This document shows, one piece after another, positions 24,590 through 35,699 of a DNA stretch of 64,000 nt (the stretch's first letter is position 1; each line of letters starts with the position of its first letter). The DNA comes from Opisthocomus hoazin (lineage: Eukaryota; Chordata; Aves; Opisthocomiformes; Opisthocomidae): positions 3,964,802 through 4,028,801 of the forward strand of contig NC_134418.1 of NCBI RefSeq assembly GCF_030867145.1. The letters run 5' to 3'. The position numbers and the translations under genes were made by a program. The notes beneath the pieces are model-generated. The model was not told the origin of the DNA. It saw only the letters and a list, made by a program, of their open reading frames with translations, and searched no databases.

Positions 24590-25530
24590 TCAGTATCTTT
24601 GTCTGTGACATGGACAGTGGGACTGAGTGCACCCTCAGCAAGTTTTGCCGACAACACCAAGCTGTGTGGTGTGGCTGACACGCTGGAGGGAAGGGATGGC
24701 ATCCAGAGGGATCTGGACAGGCTGGAGAGGTGGGTCCTGTGAACCTCAGGAAGTTCAGCCAGCCCAAGTGCAAGGTCCTGCACGTGGGTCGGGGCAATCC
24801 CAAACACAAGTACAGGCTGGGCGGAGAGTGGCTTGAGAGCAGCCCTGAGGAGAAGGACTTGGGGGTACTGGTGGATGAGAAGCTCAACACGAGCCGGCAA
24901 TGTGCGCTGGCAGCCCAGAAAGCCACCTGTACCCTGGGCTGCATCAAGAGCAGCGTGGGCAGCAGGGCGAGGGAGGGGGTTCTGCTCCTTGACTCCACTC
25001 TCGTCAGACCCCACCTGGAGTCCTGCGTCCACCTCTGGAGCCCCCAGCATAGGAAGGACATGGATGGGTTGGAGCAGGGCCAGAGGAGGCCACGAAGATG
25101 GTCCGAGGGCTGGAGCACCTCTCCTACGAGGACAGGCTGAGGGAGCTGGGGCTGTTCAGCCTGGAGAAGAGAAGGCTGCGGGGTGACCTTAGAACAGCTG
25201 CCAGTGCCTGAAGGGGCCGACAGGAAGGATGGAGAGGGGCTTTTCACAAGGGTGTGTAGTGATGGGACAAGGGGTAATGGCTGTAAACTAGCAGAGGGCA
25301 GATTTAGATTGGATATTGGGAAAAAATTCTTCCCCAGGAGGGTGGTGAAACACTGGCCCAGGCTGCCCAGAGAAGCTGTGGCTGCCCCCTCCCTGGCAGG
25401 GTTCAAGGCCAGGTTGGATGGAGCTCTGAGCAACCTGGTCTGGTGGAAGATGTCCCTGCTCGTGGCAGGGGGGTTGGAACCAGATGAGCTTTAAGATCCC
25501 TTCCAACCCAACCCATTCTGTGATTCTATG
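24590..25530 (+). mobile_element. CR1 LINE, 5'-truncated, about 0.94 kb
   Basis: It begins in the reverse-transcriptase coding part ('gacatggacagtgggactga', then 'accaagctgtgtggtgtggc'). It continues through the [32 protein letters not shown] and RPHLESCVHLWSPQ regions, and ends with the tail 'ctgtgattctatg' at 25530. One or more indels break the frame near 24740 and 25100. It lies 0.3 kb upstream of the SMOX CpG island. Confidence 0.95.
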
Positions 25531-25806
25531 CAAGGCAGCGAGCTCGGCGGCTGGGAGAGCCCTGTGCCCTCTGCTTTAGGGCTCTGAACGCAGTCTCCTG
25601 GCTCGTTACGCCGCCGTGAGGGTTTTTTTTGCGTTTCCCTGCCTTCGTGGTCTGCGTGGTGGAGGATTTATACCTTTACATTTATATATTTTTCAGAGGC
25701 CATGGCCCACATCAGCCAGGGTGCTGTGCCTGAGGGGCACCGAGGGCTCATGGCGGCATCCCCGGCGCCGTCCTCTCCCCAGGCCCGTCCTCAAAGGAAA
25801 AGAAGA

Positions 25807-25834
25807 GGATTAATTAAGGAAAAGGATTAATTAA
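25807..25834. promoter_or_regulatory. Duplicated homeodomain-type site at the CpG island edge
   Basis: Two perfect copies of GGATTAATTAA occur at 25807-25817 and 25824-25834, 17 bp start to start. Each combines a bicoid/OTX/PITX-type GGATTA core with an Antennapedia-type TAATTA core. They border the CpG island on its upstream side. Binding by any factor is inference; only the repeated motif is seen. Confidence 0.4.
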
Positions 25835-25934
25835 CCCCGGGAGGGGGTCTGCCGTTTCGCTCGGCTGGGGTTTGAGGTCTCCTCGTCCCGCGGGAGAAGG
25901 CACCCGGCCGGGGGCAGGAGGAGGCGGAGGAAGC

Positions 25935-25972
25935 GGAGGAGGAGGAGGAGGAGGAGGAGGAGGAGGAGGAGG
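25935..25972 (+). repeat. (GGA)12 polypurine microsatellite in the CpG island
   Basis: There are twelve uninterrupted GGA units plus GG, preceded by imperfect GGA/GGC units. The strand asymmetry (pure purine on plus) and clustered GG runs make G-quadruplex or triplex structure plausible. It sits just upstream of, or within, the predicted 5' end of SMOX and is likely variable in length between individuals. Confidence 0.95.
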
Positions 25973-25979
25973 CGGGGGA

Positions 25980-26179
25980 TCCCTGAGGCGGAGCCGGGGC
26001 GGGCCGAAGGGGAGGCGGCTGGAGAACAGGCCGGCGCTGGTTCTCCCCTCGCAGTTCCCGCAGCAGCCGCAGCCGGGAGCCGCTCAGCCGCGGGGACGGC
26101 AGCCAGGCGCTGAGGCGAGCCCGGGCGGGCGGCGAGACCCCGTCATCGTGTTCCCCCCCTCCGGCCACCGCAGAGAGAG
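25980..26179 (+). other. SMOX: Putative noncoding exon 1 of SMOX (5' boundary unknown)
   Basis: The segment ends in CAGAGAGAG followed by GTACGG at 26180, a close match to a splice donor, inside the CpG island. Joined to exon 2 it would give a GC-rich 5' UTR. The start is arbitrary: I cannot see a transcription start site and have set it just after the GGA repeat, near the GC box. Another donor-like site (CTG then GTGAGC, near 26473) lies in the first copy of the tandem duplication downstream. This is an inference from splice-site quality and CpG context only. Confidence 0.35.
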
Positions 26180-26387
26180 GTACGGGGTGGAGGGGGGGGT
26201 GTCCCGTTCCTCATCCCCCACCCTGCGAGGGGTCCCCTCAGCTCCCTGCCCCCCCCCCAGGCGGGCACCTGCCCCCGGCGCCGAGGGGCTGGCGTGAAGG
26301 CGGGCGCCCGGCGCCCTTCCCCTCACAGCACGGCGCGGGGGGGGCTTCCCGCCTGCGGTGGGGCGAGGGTGGGCGGGGGGTTGTTTG

Positions 26388-26623
26388 CCTGAGGGACCCC
26401 ATCCCACAAAATCCTCGAAGCCACCTCAGCCCTGGTCCCTCAGCCCCGGTTCCTCAGCCCCAAGATGTGCCTGGTGAGCGGGAGGCTGCCGAGGGCGGCT
26501 GCCATGGGGGTGGGGGTTTTCCTGAGGGACCCCATCCCACAAAATCCTCGAAGCCAGCTCAGCCCTGGTCCCTCAGCCCTGCTTCCTCAGCCCCAAGATG
26601 TGCCTGGGGAGCGGGAGGCTGCA
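26388..26623. repeat. 133-bp tandem duplication in the CpG island
   Basis: The sequence starting CCTGAGGGACCCCATCCC at 26388 recurs at 26521, a period of 133 bp. The second copy matches for about 103 bases, to GGGAGGCTGC near 26623, with roughly four substitutions. One substitution changes CTGGTGAGC (donor-like) in copy 1 to CTGGGGAGC in copy 2. The block lies downstream of the predicted exon 1 donor. It appears to be a recent local duplication, not a known dispersed repeat. Confidence 0.9.
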
Positions 26624-29189
26624 GGTTGCCTGCTTTATCCTTTTTATCCCTCCCCGTGGTTTTGGGGAGGAGTGGGTTGGGGGAAAGGACCCACCGCCTG
26701 GTGTGCAGAACCTGCTGACGTTCCCTTGGGGTTTTTCTGTTTCGGTGGGGTTTTTTTTGTGTTTTCTTCTCCCCCCCCGGTGCGTCGATGCCTGCGGATC
26801 GCGTGCCTGCGCCGCTTCCCCTGCCCTCGGCGTGCCGGGCGATGGCACGAAGGACGAAGGTTGGCTCAGGAGAGTCGCCGCGGTCTGGCGCGTGAGGCGG
26901 GGTGTGAGTGACGAGCCGCCAAGGCTCGCGGCTCCGTGCGCCTTTTTGGTGTTTTCTTGTTCACTGCTGCGGTGGCCGGGGGCTCGGTGGTTCGTGCCGA
27001 TCGCCTGTGTTCAGTCAAATCCGTTGACTTCTGTAGAATCGCCCCGGCTTTTCAAGCGCTGTGCTGGGTGAGGGATCAGCCCCGGAGGAGCAGCAGCGAA
27101 GCGCGCACAAAGCCGGTCATCGGTTCCTGAGCCTGACCTCAAAACAAAGCTTTTTCAGCAGTTTACATCCTCAGCCCCAGACATACAGCCGCTCCGCTGG
27201 ATCCTTGCTCTCCGATCGCCCCTAAAAATCCCGTGTGCGGTGTGTAGGCACGTTGTCTCGGATCCAGCGCTGGGGCCGGCTGCAGTTGCCCTGATATATT
27301 AGATGTAAACATAAGCTTTACGTAAAAGTGAAACCATATGTATCGGCTAACGCACGTCCCCTCTGTGATCCTGCACGAGTAGAGTCGAGTCCGGAGCTCT
27401 GTCCTTAGCTCACCCTGTTGATCCACTTTTCCCGTAGCCTGTACGACGCGGTCCTGTTCCCGGAGTTAACAGGCAGGTTTGGAGGAGGAGGAGGAGAAAT
27501 CAGCCTGGGAGCACTGCTGCGCGTTGTGCAAGAATGCTGTATGTTTTCAGTCTTTTACACGTGTTGGTTTGTTGACTTAGTGATAACGTTTTGCTCTCCT
27601 AGGTCCTTTTCCCTTTCCAGAATGTTAGCCCCAGCACTAAACTAATCTGTTGTGGCACTGCTGTGGAACAGATGTACAGTGTTTTTCAGCGAGTAGCAAG
27701 GTCTGTAGCTTCAGCTGGCTTTGCCTTTAAAAAAAGACAGTGCTGCCTTTCCCTCCTACCCCCGTTGTGGAGTGGGTAGCCAGACTGGGAAACGGATTTG
27801 GATGACAACTGAGCTGGCAAAAAACTGACGGTCTTGGGTCTGGCTCAGTGCCTGGATCCAAATCATCGTGTAGCTGCTGAAAATGTTTACCTGGGCATCT
27901 ATGAGTTTAGAGGAGCAGCTAGCTGGTATTACAGCCAAACTGCGTGTGGAAATAGGTGTGGAGGTCTGGGTCTTTAAGTCCTGAAACCTCCAGCTGATGT
28001 CGGGTGCCGTGGTCATTTATCCTGTGGCTCGGCAGAAAAGCTGCCCTTGAGCTGTACCACTTTGTGCCACGCTTTCTTGAAGCAGTGGAATGTGTGGCTG
28101 GAACAGCATGGACACCCCACAAGTGTCTTGGGAACCAGTGTCCTTACCTCTGCCGTTGCTGGAAGCGCTCCTGGATAGCCCTCGCTGGTTTTCACTCGAG
28201 GGGCTTTCTCTCTCTTGTGTCTCTCCCAGCAAAATGTGCCCAAGTGCTGTCACAGCTTAACTGTGCTGTCTCTGTCTTTTCCTGGGCTGAGGGAATCTCT
28301 ACCTCAACTCCTCCATCCCCACCAGGTCAACTGAGTGTGGAAAGCTCTGTGAAATTGCTAACATTCCTCACGGAGTCTTAACAGTTTATGGGCTTCCAGC
28401 AAGACCCTTCAGTTGAAAAGGTGGGATGGTGCTCTTTGACCGGTCTCCACCCCAGCTGAGCAGTGTGATTTGGGTTTTTCACAACCTTCCATCTGCAGGA
28501 GGTGGTGGACTCCTGCCCACGTCTGCCTCAGAAGCTTGCAGGTGTATTCCTGTGTGTAGTGTGTTCCTGCTGCCTGCTTCCAGAGAGTAGCTGCCTGTCC
28601 TCTCCTCCCCAGTTACATCGTTCTGTGTTTCTTTTGATCCCCCCAGAAAAATAATTCCTTTTAATGAAATGTAGGATTCTCTGACTAGTTTCCTTCTGCC
28701 CCAAATGAGGGTCCAGGGAGAACGGTGATGCTGGCTTCTGAAATATGTGAATTTACTTTCTTTGTATGATGGGATTATATAAAAAAAGACATGGAAATTG
28801 TTTTCTTTGTGCCTTTGAACAATATTAAAATACAGCCGGTCATATTTCACAAATCTGACTGCTGTCTCCATCTCTCAGTAACAATAATTAACAGACCAGA
28901 AAATGGAGAAATGTAGAAATATTCTTTCCAAGTGGCCACAGACAGTCCTCTCCAGAAGTTAGTGAAGTGAAGGCTTTGGAAATTAAATAACTTTTTTTAG
29001 CTCTGGTGGTGAGCTAAAATGTTGTGTCAGAGTGGTAAATAATAAATGAAAGAGGTATAAAGATTACCTCGTGGATATGAAGTGGGTGAAAAATGGATTT
29101 GAACTCTTCCTTCTCAAGAGAGCGTCAAAGCGTCTGGCTTCAGGATCTGTCCTGCTCTGCTTGGGTGCAAAAATGGATGTGTGGCACGG

Positions 29190-29310
29190 GAGTGGTGGTA
29201 ACCCACGGTGGCTGGCGAGCAAGGTGCTGTCTCCTGACTGCTGGGAGCCGCGGTTCAAATCCTCTTATGCACCAAGTGTGCGACCAGGTCCGTGGCGAGG
29301 GGATAGAAGC
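29190..29310 (+). mobile_element. MIR-like tRNA-derived SINE fragment
   Basis: A perfect pol III B box (GGTTCAAATCC, 29252-29262) sits 39 bp after a poor A-box-like TGGCGAGCAAGG (29213). Between them is 'gctgtctcctgactgctggg', as in MIR-type SINEs, and after them 'gtgtgcgaccaggtcc', resembling the MIR 'gtgtgaccttgggc' core. It does not fold as a functional tRNA that I can see. A tRNA pseudogene is the alternative. Confidence 0.4.
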
Positions 29311-30352
29311 ACAACGGTTAAACAGCGCGTGTGACTGACTCCTCGTGTTAAGGACTCCTAAGAAGTGAGCTGTTTAACAAATGGCATCACAAAACCTTGT
29401 GGTGTTTCCAGACCAGGTCATCGTCCTTGTCGTGTTCCTGTTGACGGGACATGAAAATTTTCAGCTGCCTGGATGATGTGTCCCGTCTTCATCAGCTCTT
29501 GCTTGTGTGTTGGCTTTGACGTGTCCAGGTATTCCACGCTCCGCAGAGGGCATGTGGGTGTGCGCACAGTAATATCGCTTGAGGTTATAGTAGTCACCAT
29601 GGAAATCGGTTACAAATCTTTGCTCTTTTTTTGAAATGTAATGTTTCTGTGGTTTCTTTTCATTTTAAGAATAAATTCCAGCAATACTGTGGGTGGGAAT
29701 ATGAACTTCTTGGGAAACTAAAATTTCGTGGGGACTCTGGTTAGCACCTTGTGCGTCATGGCACGCGGGGAGCGCGTTGGTGCGGTGTCTGGCTCCTCTC
29801 TGGAGAGCGGCTCTGTAAGAACCTGGCTTTAAGGTCCTCTGCATGTGTCTGTGTACAGTTGTGAACGTCCTGTGGGGAGCCTGGGGGGGTTTAGCTCCTC
29901 CCTGTACCTTCGGAGAGTCCACTGCAACCTGTGATAAAGCCTCTTGAGGTTAAACTTGACACATGCGACGTCTTTTCCTAAGCAGAATGTTGTCAGTTGG
30001 TGCTACAGCGGTATTGCTCTTCACTGTGCGGGGTGAATGCTCTTCATGGAGTTTATGGCACTGTCCTTTACCTTCACCTGACCAGACACGTCACCAACAT
30101 ATACAATGTGTTCTTTACTCGTTGTGTGGGAAGAAAAGGCTTTGGGTACCTGAACCAGCACCGGTGAAGGGAGGGATTGGGCTGCGGGCCGGAGGAGCGG
30201 TGCCAGTGGTGGGGATTCAGCCGGCAGCCCTGCGCTGCCCGCCCTGGCTGCAGATAACTCAGCGCGTGGGGTTTTTATAGCAACCTGTTTGCAGGCTGAA
30301 CCTGACAGCAGCAGGGCACAGACCTCTCCTTTGAGACATGCACTGTATACAT

Positions 30353-30432
30353 CAGAGGATCGTTTGGGTTGGAAGGGACCGCAAAGGTCCTCTAGTTCCA
30401 ACCCCCCTGCCATGGGCAGCGACACCCTGGTG
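30353..30432 (-). mobile_element. CR1 LINE tail fragment
   Basis: The stretch 'gtttgggttggaagggaccg' with 'tctagttccaacccccctgc' is the reverse complement of the last 80 bases of a CR1 copy, next to 'atcagaggat'. It is the shortest copy in the window. Confidence 0.75.
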
Positions 30433-33400
30433 ACCTGATATATTGGTGACCTTTTTCTCTGGAGATCTTTAAATGCAGTAGATTTTTAAAAAGTGGTATC
30501 GCTTGGATGAATTTTAATCGTGTCCTTGGCTTTAAGCACAGTTTTGGTGTTGGTTTTTTTTGTTTTCATGACCCCTCAGGGCTGGGGACATGAGGCTATA
30601 GGGATGGGTGCAGCAGGGAGTGTTTGGGCGCTCAGGAAGGCCGGGGTCGCTCTGAAGGTAATGAGATAAGCTCATCAGCAGGGATGTCACGCGAGAGGGG
30701 TCACAAAGCCCCTCCGAGCTGTTCGCACTGGAGTTTGATCCCTGAGCTATTTCAGGGTAGTTCTCTCCTACCAGGCCACCCTTTAAGGTTTTCTGGAAGT
30801 CTCGGTAAAACAAGACAGCTATTGTTAGTGCTCTCGGCTAACTCGAAATGATGGTGGCTGGGAGCTTGCTGGGTCTGAGGGAAACAGCTTTTGCAGCCCT
30901 GGAGTAGAGATTTATACAGAGCTCTGGTTGTCGCGCATTCCTTCTTCAGAGCCGTTTTCCACATCATCCTCCGAGACCACGTTTATCTCGTTGCTGAGAG
31001 TAGGAGGGCGGAGGGAGAGAGCTGGAGGCCAGGGAGCAGATCGCTGGCAGAATGGAGGTCGCAGTAAGCGAGGCAGATTCAGCTGTGGGGAGCCCAGAGA
31101 GCTGAGCTGGTGTAAAGAAAGACGATTTCAGCTTGTGGGGAATCTTGGGTTTTGGTCACTTGCATTTCTTTGATCCAATAGGTCTTTACAGGGCTGCAAA
31201 GTCTTTACAATGTCTTGAAAATTTCATTAAAATCCATTTTTTTCTTTTTATTTTTTTCCTTATACCTACTGAGTTCAAAGGCAGGAACTACCTTTTAAGA
31301 AATAAGAAAATATTTATTTTCCTGCCTGACAAAGCAGAGAACTAAATGGAGGTAGATAATTTCTGAAGGAAGGGTAGTTATTAATTTCTTCATCATTCAT
31401 TATTCTGCATAATACTGGATTTTTCTTAGCTGTGTCCTCTAGATTTAGCTGAGTGGCATTTAACAGCATAGGTTGCTGGCATGCTTGGAATGACTGAAAT
31501 ATTGGACAGGATATGATGATGTTTGCACACTTTGAGGAAAAAAGGAAAAAAAAGCACTTTGGTGTGGATCATTTATGTTGCGAGGTATCTACTCAAGCTG
31601 CCTTGTAGCCAATATATCCAGAAAATACCTTGGGCTGAGCTAAGCAGGTGGTCCTGGCCTATCCCAAAGCTGGGAATTGCATAGGAAAGGAGCAGTTGCT
31701 TTTCCTGTATAAGAGCTCTGTTTGGTTTAATTCATTTTGCAGGGCAGGTGGGGAACGGTTTTTCTCCCAAAGAGACTGTACAGGTGTAACGTTCAAGTGT
31801 GCTAACCTCATGTTTCTGTTGGACGGACAGACATTTAGTCTGAAACGGAATTAAAAATTCTTCTGTCCCATGGGCATGCATGTTCCAGGATGTAGGTGTA
31901 ACCTCCTGCTTTGATCTCCAATCTTCTTCTAACAGGATTTTCTTTTTTGGAATCGGCCACAGTTGCAATCCCAGAGGACTCTGCCAGGAAGACATCCATC
32001 ATTAGCGTGCCTGGCAATACTCTGGTTGAACTCCAAAAAATCATAGACCCTGTCGGAAAATCTGGGTAGATGGAAGGAGCGTCGTTTTGCAAGACATTGG
32101 CTTCAGCAGGAAAACTGCATTAAGATATTTTTGCTGCGCTCTCCCATCTCCTTGCTTGTTTCCTCTCTTGGCATAACAATTCTCCACCCCCATCAGGGCA
32201 TAGTCTTACGGGTGACTTGTACAAATTCAAGGTGCTGCTTCTAGTGAAAGGGTTGGTCCTGTTCTTGTGAATGTTCTGGTGTGACTGTGGGAGGGAGATC
32301 TCAATCAGGGAGCCCACACGCCTGGCAGCAGATTATTACTTATGTTTATAGGATTGTTTTTCAGTTGGATCCGGCCCCTGGCCCGTCCCATGGCTGCTGC
32401 TGTCAGCACTGCACAGACAGGACTGTCCTTAAGGACAGTGCAAACTTAGATCTGAAGTTTCCTGGGATTACCAGGCTGTGCCCTCAGAAGTGCTGGGATG
32501 TGCTCACGAACACACACGCACACACGAGTGGATATTCCTGCCTCGGACCGCTTTTGTCATCTCGTTTGCTGCGTGCTTCCACGGGCAGACATGACTGAGG
32601 GCATAGAGATCGGCTTTGCACTTACAAGAATGAGCTGGGAGGAGTTGTGGGGGGCATGCGAGGAAGCAACAGCTCCTAACACCCCCTTTTCTGCTGAAGT
32701 TGATAGCTCAAGCTCTAACCCTGAGATAAAGGTTAGTACTTTGGGGCTTGCAGTTCACACTCTGCCGCTTGGATGGTCTGATCTCACGGAACACTATGTG
32801 CTGTTAATTAATGCTTGCAGGAGCACAGTTCTTCCAGTAATGTAGTAGGCTAAATTAAATGTCCCTTTTATAGTCGTGGGGAGCTCACACCATTGCTCCA
32901 GTTATACAGTAGCGTCTGGTGCCTCTGTTTGGACTTTGAAGAGAACTTGACAAAGGGCTGAGCGTGACAACGGGTTTTAGAGGTAAGCACTAGCTCATTA
33001 CCCTTTTTGTTCCCTGATTCCCTCCGAGTGGGATCCAGGACGGCGTGGCGGGCTCCCTGCATGGAACGGTGGAGCGTTGGGAGAGGATCCAAACTTTTGA
33101 TGACAGTCCTGTGTAAAGCCAGCTTTGCTCTTGATAGCTGGCTGCCACAGGCGAGCTGGTAGCAGGCACTGAAGGTTCCAGATCTTGGGGGTGACCGAAA
33201 GGTCAGTGCTAACTAGTGATTTCTGCACAAAGAGTTTATGCAGGTGGGATTTCTTGTGCCAGGCTCCCAGCCGAGCAGAGGGCCAGGCAGTGCTGGAGGG
33301 GAGGTCAGAGTCTGTAATGCTAAGCAGACGATCTGCGAGCTATTTTTGTTGTTAGAAGCACAGACATATTGCTCAGGGCTTCCCCAAAACATGAAAGGGA

Positions 33401-33814
33401 TCCAGTCTTGAAGATCTTACACATGAAAATATTCCAGGGAGGAACAGAAGAATGGCCTAAGGAAAAAAAGAGCTCCTCCTCTGACTGCAGGGTGGGACGT
33501 GAAGGAGGCAGAATGGGAGGAAAAGTGCAGCTGGGCTCCTGCTAACAACCATCGCCGCGCTGTGGGATGCGAGAGGGACTCTCTCTTTGGTAAGGCTTTG
33601 CCGGGGAGCTCCTGTCCACGCGCCTCTTCTGTGAGACCTGATCATTTGTGTTACCTCTGTGTTGCTCCCCCAGGAACGGAGAGAGAAGTTACCGTGTGAG
33701 AATGGGCAACCGCTGCACGCAGGATCTCACAGCATTGCTCCAGCTTACTGTGGAAACATTGGGGAAGCTCTGGGGCTGCTGCTGCTGTGTTCTGCTGTCA
33801 TATTTCTGTTATTA

Positions 33815-34215
33815 GCAAAGAACGGCAGGGCCGGAAGGGACCTTATTAAGTCGTCTAATCTGACCTCCTGCCCCAAGACTGGGTCAGATCTATCTAAACT
33901 TTCCCAGCAGATGTTTGTCCAACACAGTTGTTAAAAGCCTCCAGTGATGGACTTTCCCCATCCTCCCCGGGTGATCCTTTCAAGTCTTTCATTGTTCTTA
34001 TCATTACCAAGATTTTCCTAGTTTCTGACTTCGATTTGTTGTGCTGCAGTTGATAATTGCTGACCTCTTGCCCTTTTGTTACTGTGCAGAGCGAGCCGTT
34101 CTGTCCTCGCTTTGCAGCAGATTTCGGGAATGTCTGGGCCGTGCCTCGGGAGCTGCAGGGCCCAAAACTTGCCTGCAGTGTCCAGCACCTACCTGTACTG
34201 AGCCGACACAGACAG
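33815..34215 (-). mobile_element. Ancient CR1 LINE fragment
   Basis: The plus strand reads 'cagggccggaagggacctta', 'gtttgtccaacacagttgtt', 'agcctccagtgatggacttt' and later 'gcagggcccaaaacttgcct', in the order expected for the reverse complement of an old CR1 3' region. It is strongly diverged and no frame survives. Confidence 0.7.
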
Positions 34216-35699
34216 TTTTATGACTCTCGTATGTAGACTTTGGGATATGATGGATGCATTTCTTTTTCTTTCTGGTAGCTGTACGAAGCGTTTCGTCGTG
34301 GAAGGTTTCATTATGACTTTGTGTCTCTCTACCCACTATAAAAACAGGGCACATGCTCTTCCATCTGGAGTGCCATCTTTTCCACAGGAATGTACTATTG
34401 AGCTTCACTGACTGTTCCTGAAGAGTGCTTCTCTGTTGTGAGGTGAAGGTCCTCGCCAGCTGCTCTCACCAAGGCTTTCCCCATGACTCGCTGGATTGCA
34501 GCTTGGGCAATTGTGCTCTCCTGATGTGACGTCCCAGCTGCAGCTCACGAGTAACCTGTTCTCTCTCCCCGCACCAGTTACGCTCCCTGCATCTGACTGT
34601 GTAGGTACTGTCCTTTCGTTTCTGTGGAGGATACAGTTATTCATGCGTTTCCAAAGCTGATAAAATGTGGCTGCGGAGATTATTCTGAGAGGAGAGGTAG
34701 CACTCAAACATAAAACCTGACAGAAAACACAGCAGTTAGGCACTAGCAATGTTACTTCCTAAGGTAAATTGGGTGACATGCCAGCCAGCTTTAAAGGAAC
34801 AATTAGCCGTTTGCTTGAAGGTGGTTGTTGTTTGGTTGTTGTAATTTTAGGAAAACTGTTCCAAATGGCTGTCGTGTGACAGATATCTGAGGGCTGCTTG
34901 TCCATCTGGGTGAAGTGAGGGGGGGTCTTGCGGCTTCCAGGTGGACAGATGCCCAAGTCACACAAAACACTGTGGTTTGCATTCGTTGACCTTCTTGTAC
35001 CCCACGGTTGTGTCTGTTTTGTCAGGTTTTGGGGAGTTCATTTCGCAGGATACTCAGAGGAAGGTGGCAGTTTTCATCTGAACTGTGTCGAAGTGCTTCA
35101 CTTTGAGGAGTGCTTCATTTCATTTTGGGGGGAAAAAAAAAAGAAAAAAACTTGTCTGTGTGTATTGTTGCAGGCATTTTCTCTAGATCTATTAACAGTT
35201 CTTATCTTTCAGCGGGAGAGAGTAGAAAGTATGTATGAAAGGTATGTCTACGTACACATAGCCTTTGTCCTGACAACTGAGGAAGCTGACACCAAAATGA
35301 AGGCTGGTCTGGACAGGTCTGAAACAACTCTTGGCAATGACTGATATTTATTGCGGTGGGAAGAGCGGGTAGAGAGAAGCAGTCTTGATTTTGTTTGTTT
35401 TAACTATCAGTATGTATCTTTGAATTCCTCACAGTGTTCTTGCAGAGCTTTTGTATGATAGCTTGTATAATGTGAGTCCTCAGTTTCTCTTGTTCTGTTT
35501 CAGATAGCACTGAAAGCGCTAGTATTTTCTTTCTTACTCTTTTTCTCCCTTAATTACAGATACAAGGATCTTTAGTCATGTGGAAAGTATTTTATTGACA
35601 GCTTTGGAGTCTAAAGTACATGTTATCACTGAACAGGTGTAGAGTGCTGTAGGCTACTGGGCAAAATCCCTTGTTCACTGTTTCTTCATGATGATTTCA

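Larger units (their letters stand above)
25841..27130. promoter_or_regulatory. SMOX: CpG island, probable SMOX promoter region
   Basis: This is the largest GC- and CpG-rich block in the window and stands out sharply from AT-rich flanks. It contains a Sp1-type GC box (GGGGCGGG, 25996-26003), a (GGA)12 tract, a good splice donor at 26180 and a 133-bp tandem duplication. No TATA box is apparent. It lies 33 kb upstream of the first coding exon of SMOX. SMOX genes are known to have noncoding first exons, so a promoter here is a reasonable inference. A second CpG-dense part (about 26760-27130) could be an alternative start or the island's edge. The strand of transcription is inferred from the donor and from SMOX, not seen directly. 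Confidence 0.65.
27131..33814. other. Intron 1 (inferred), mostly unique sequence
   Basis: Apart from the MIR-like SINE and the CR1 tail listed separately, no repeat family or exon is evident. An RFX X-box-like GTCACCATGGAAAT is at 29593-29606 and a short CA-rich run at about 32511-32526. Confidence 0.5.

Noticed and set aside
24498..25433. 311-codon minus-strand open frame
   Set aside because: It is the antisense of a plus-strand CR1 copy; leucine- and serine-rich antisense frames of this sort appear opposite each CR1 copy here.
1..25800. Neighbouring gene such as RNF24 expected from mammalian gene order
   Set aside because: No exon of RNF24 or any other gene is recognisable in this interval, so nothing is annotated.
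29213..29275. Functional tRNA gene at the B-box match
   Set aside because: The A box is poor and I could not pair an acceptor stem; a SINE or tRNA relic fits better.
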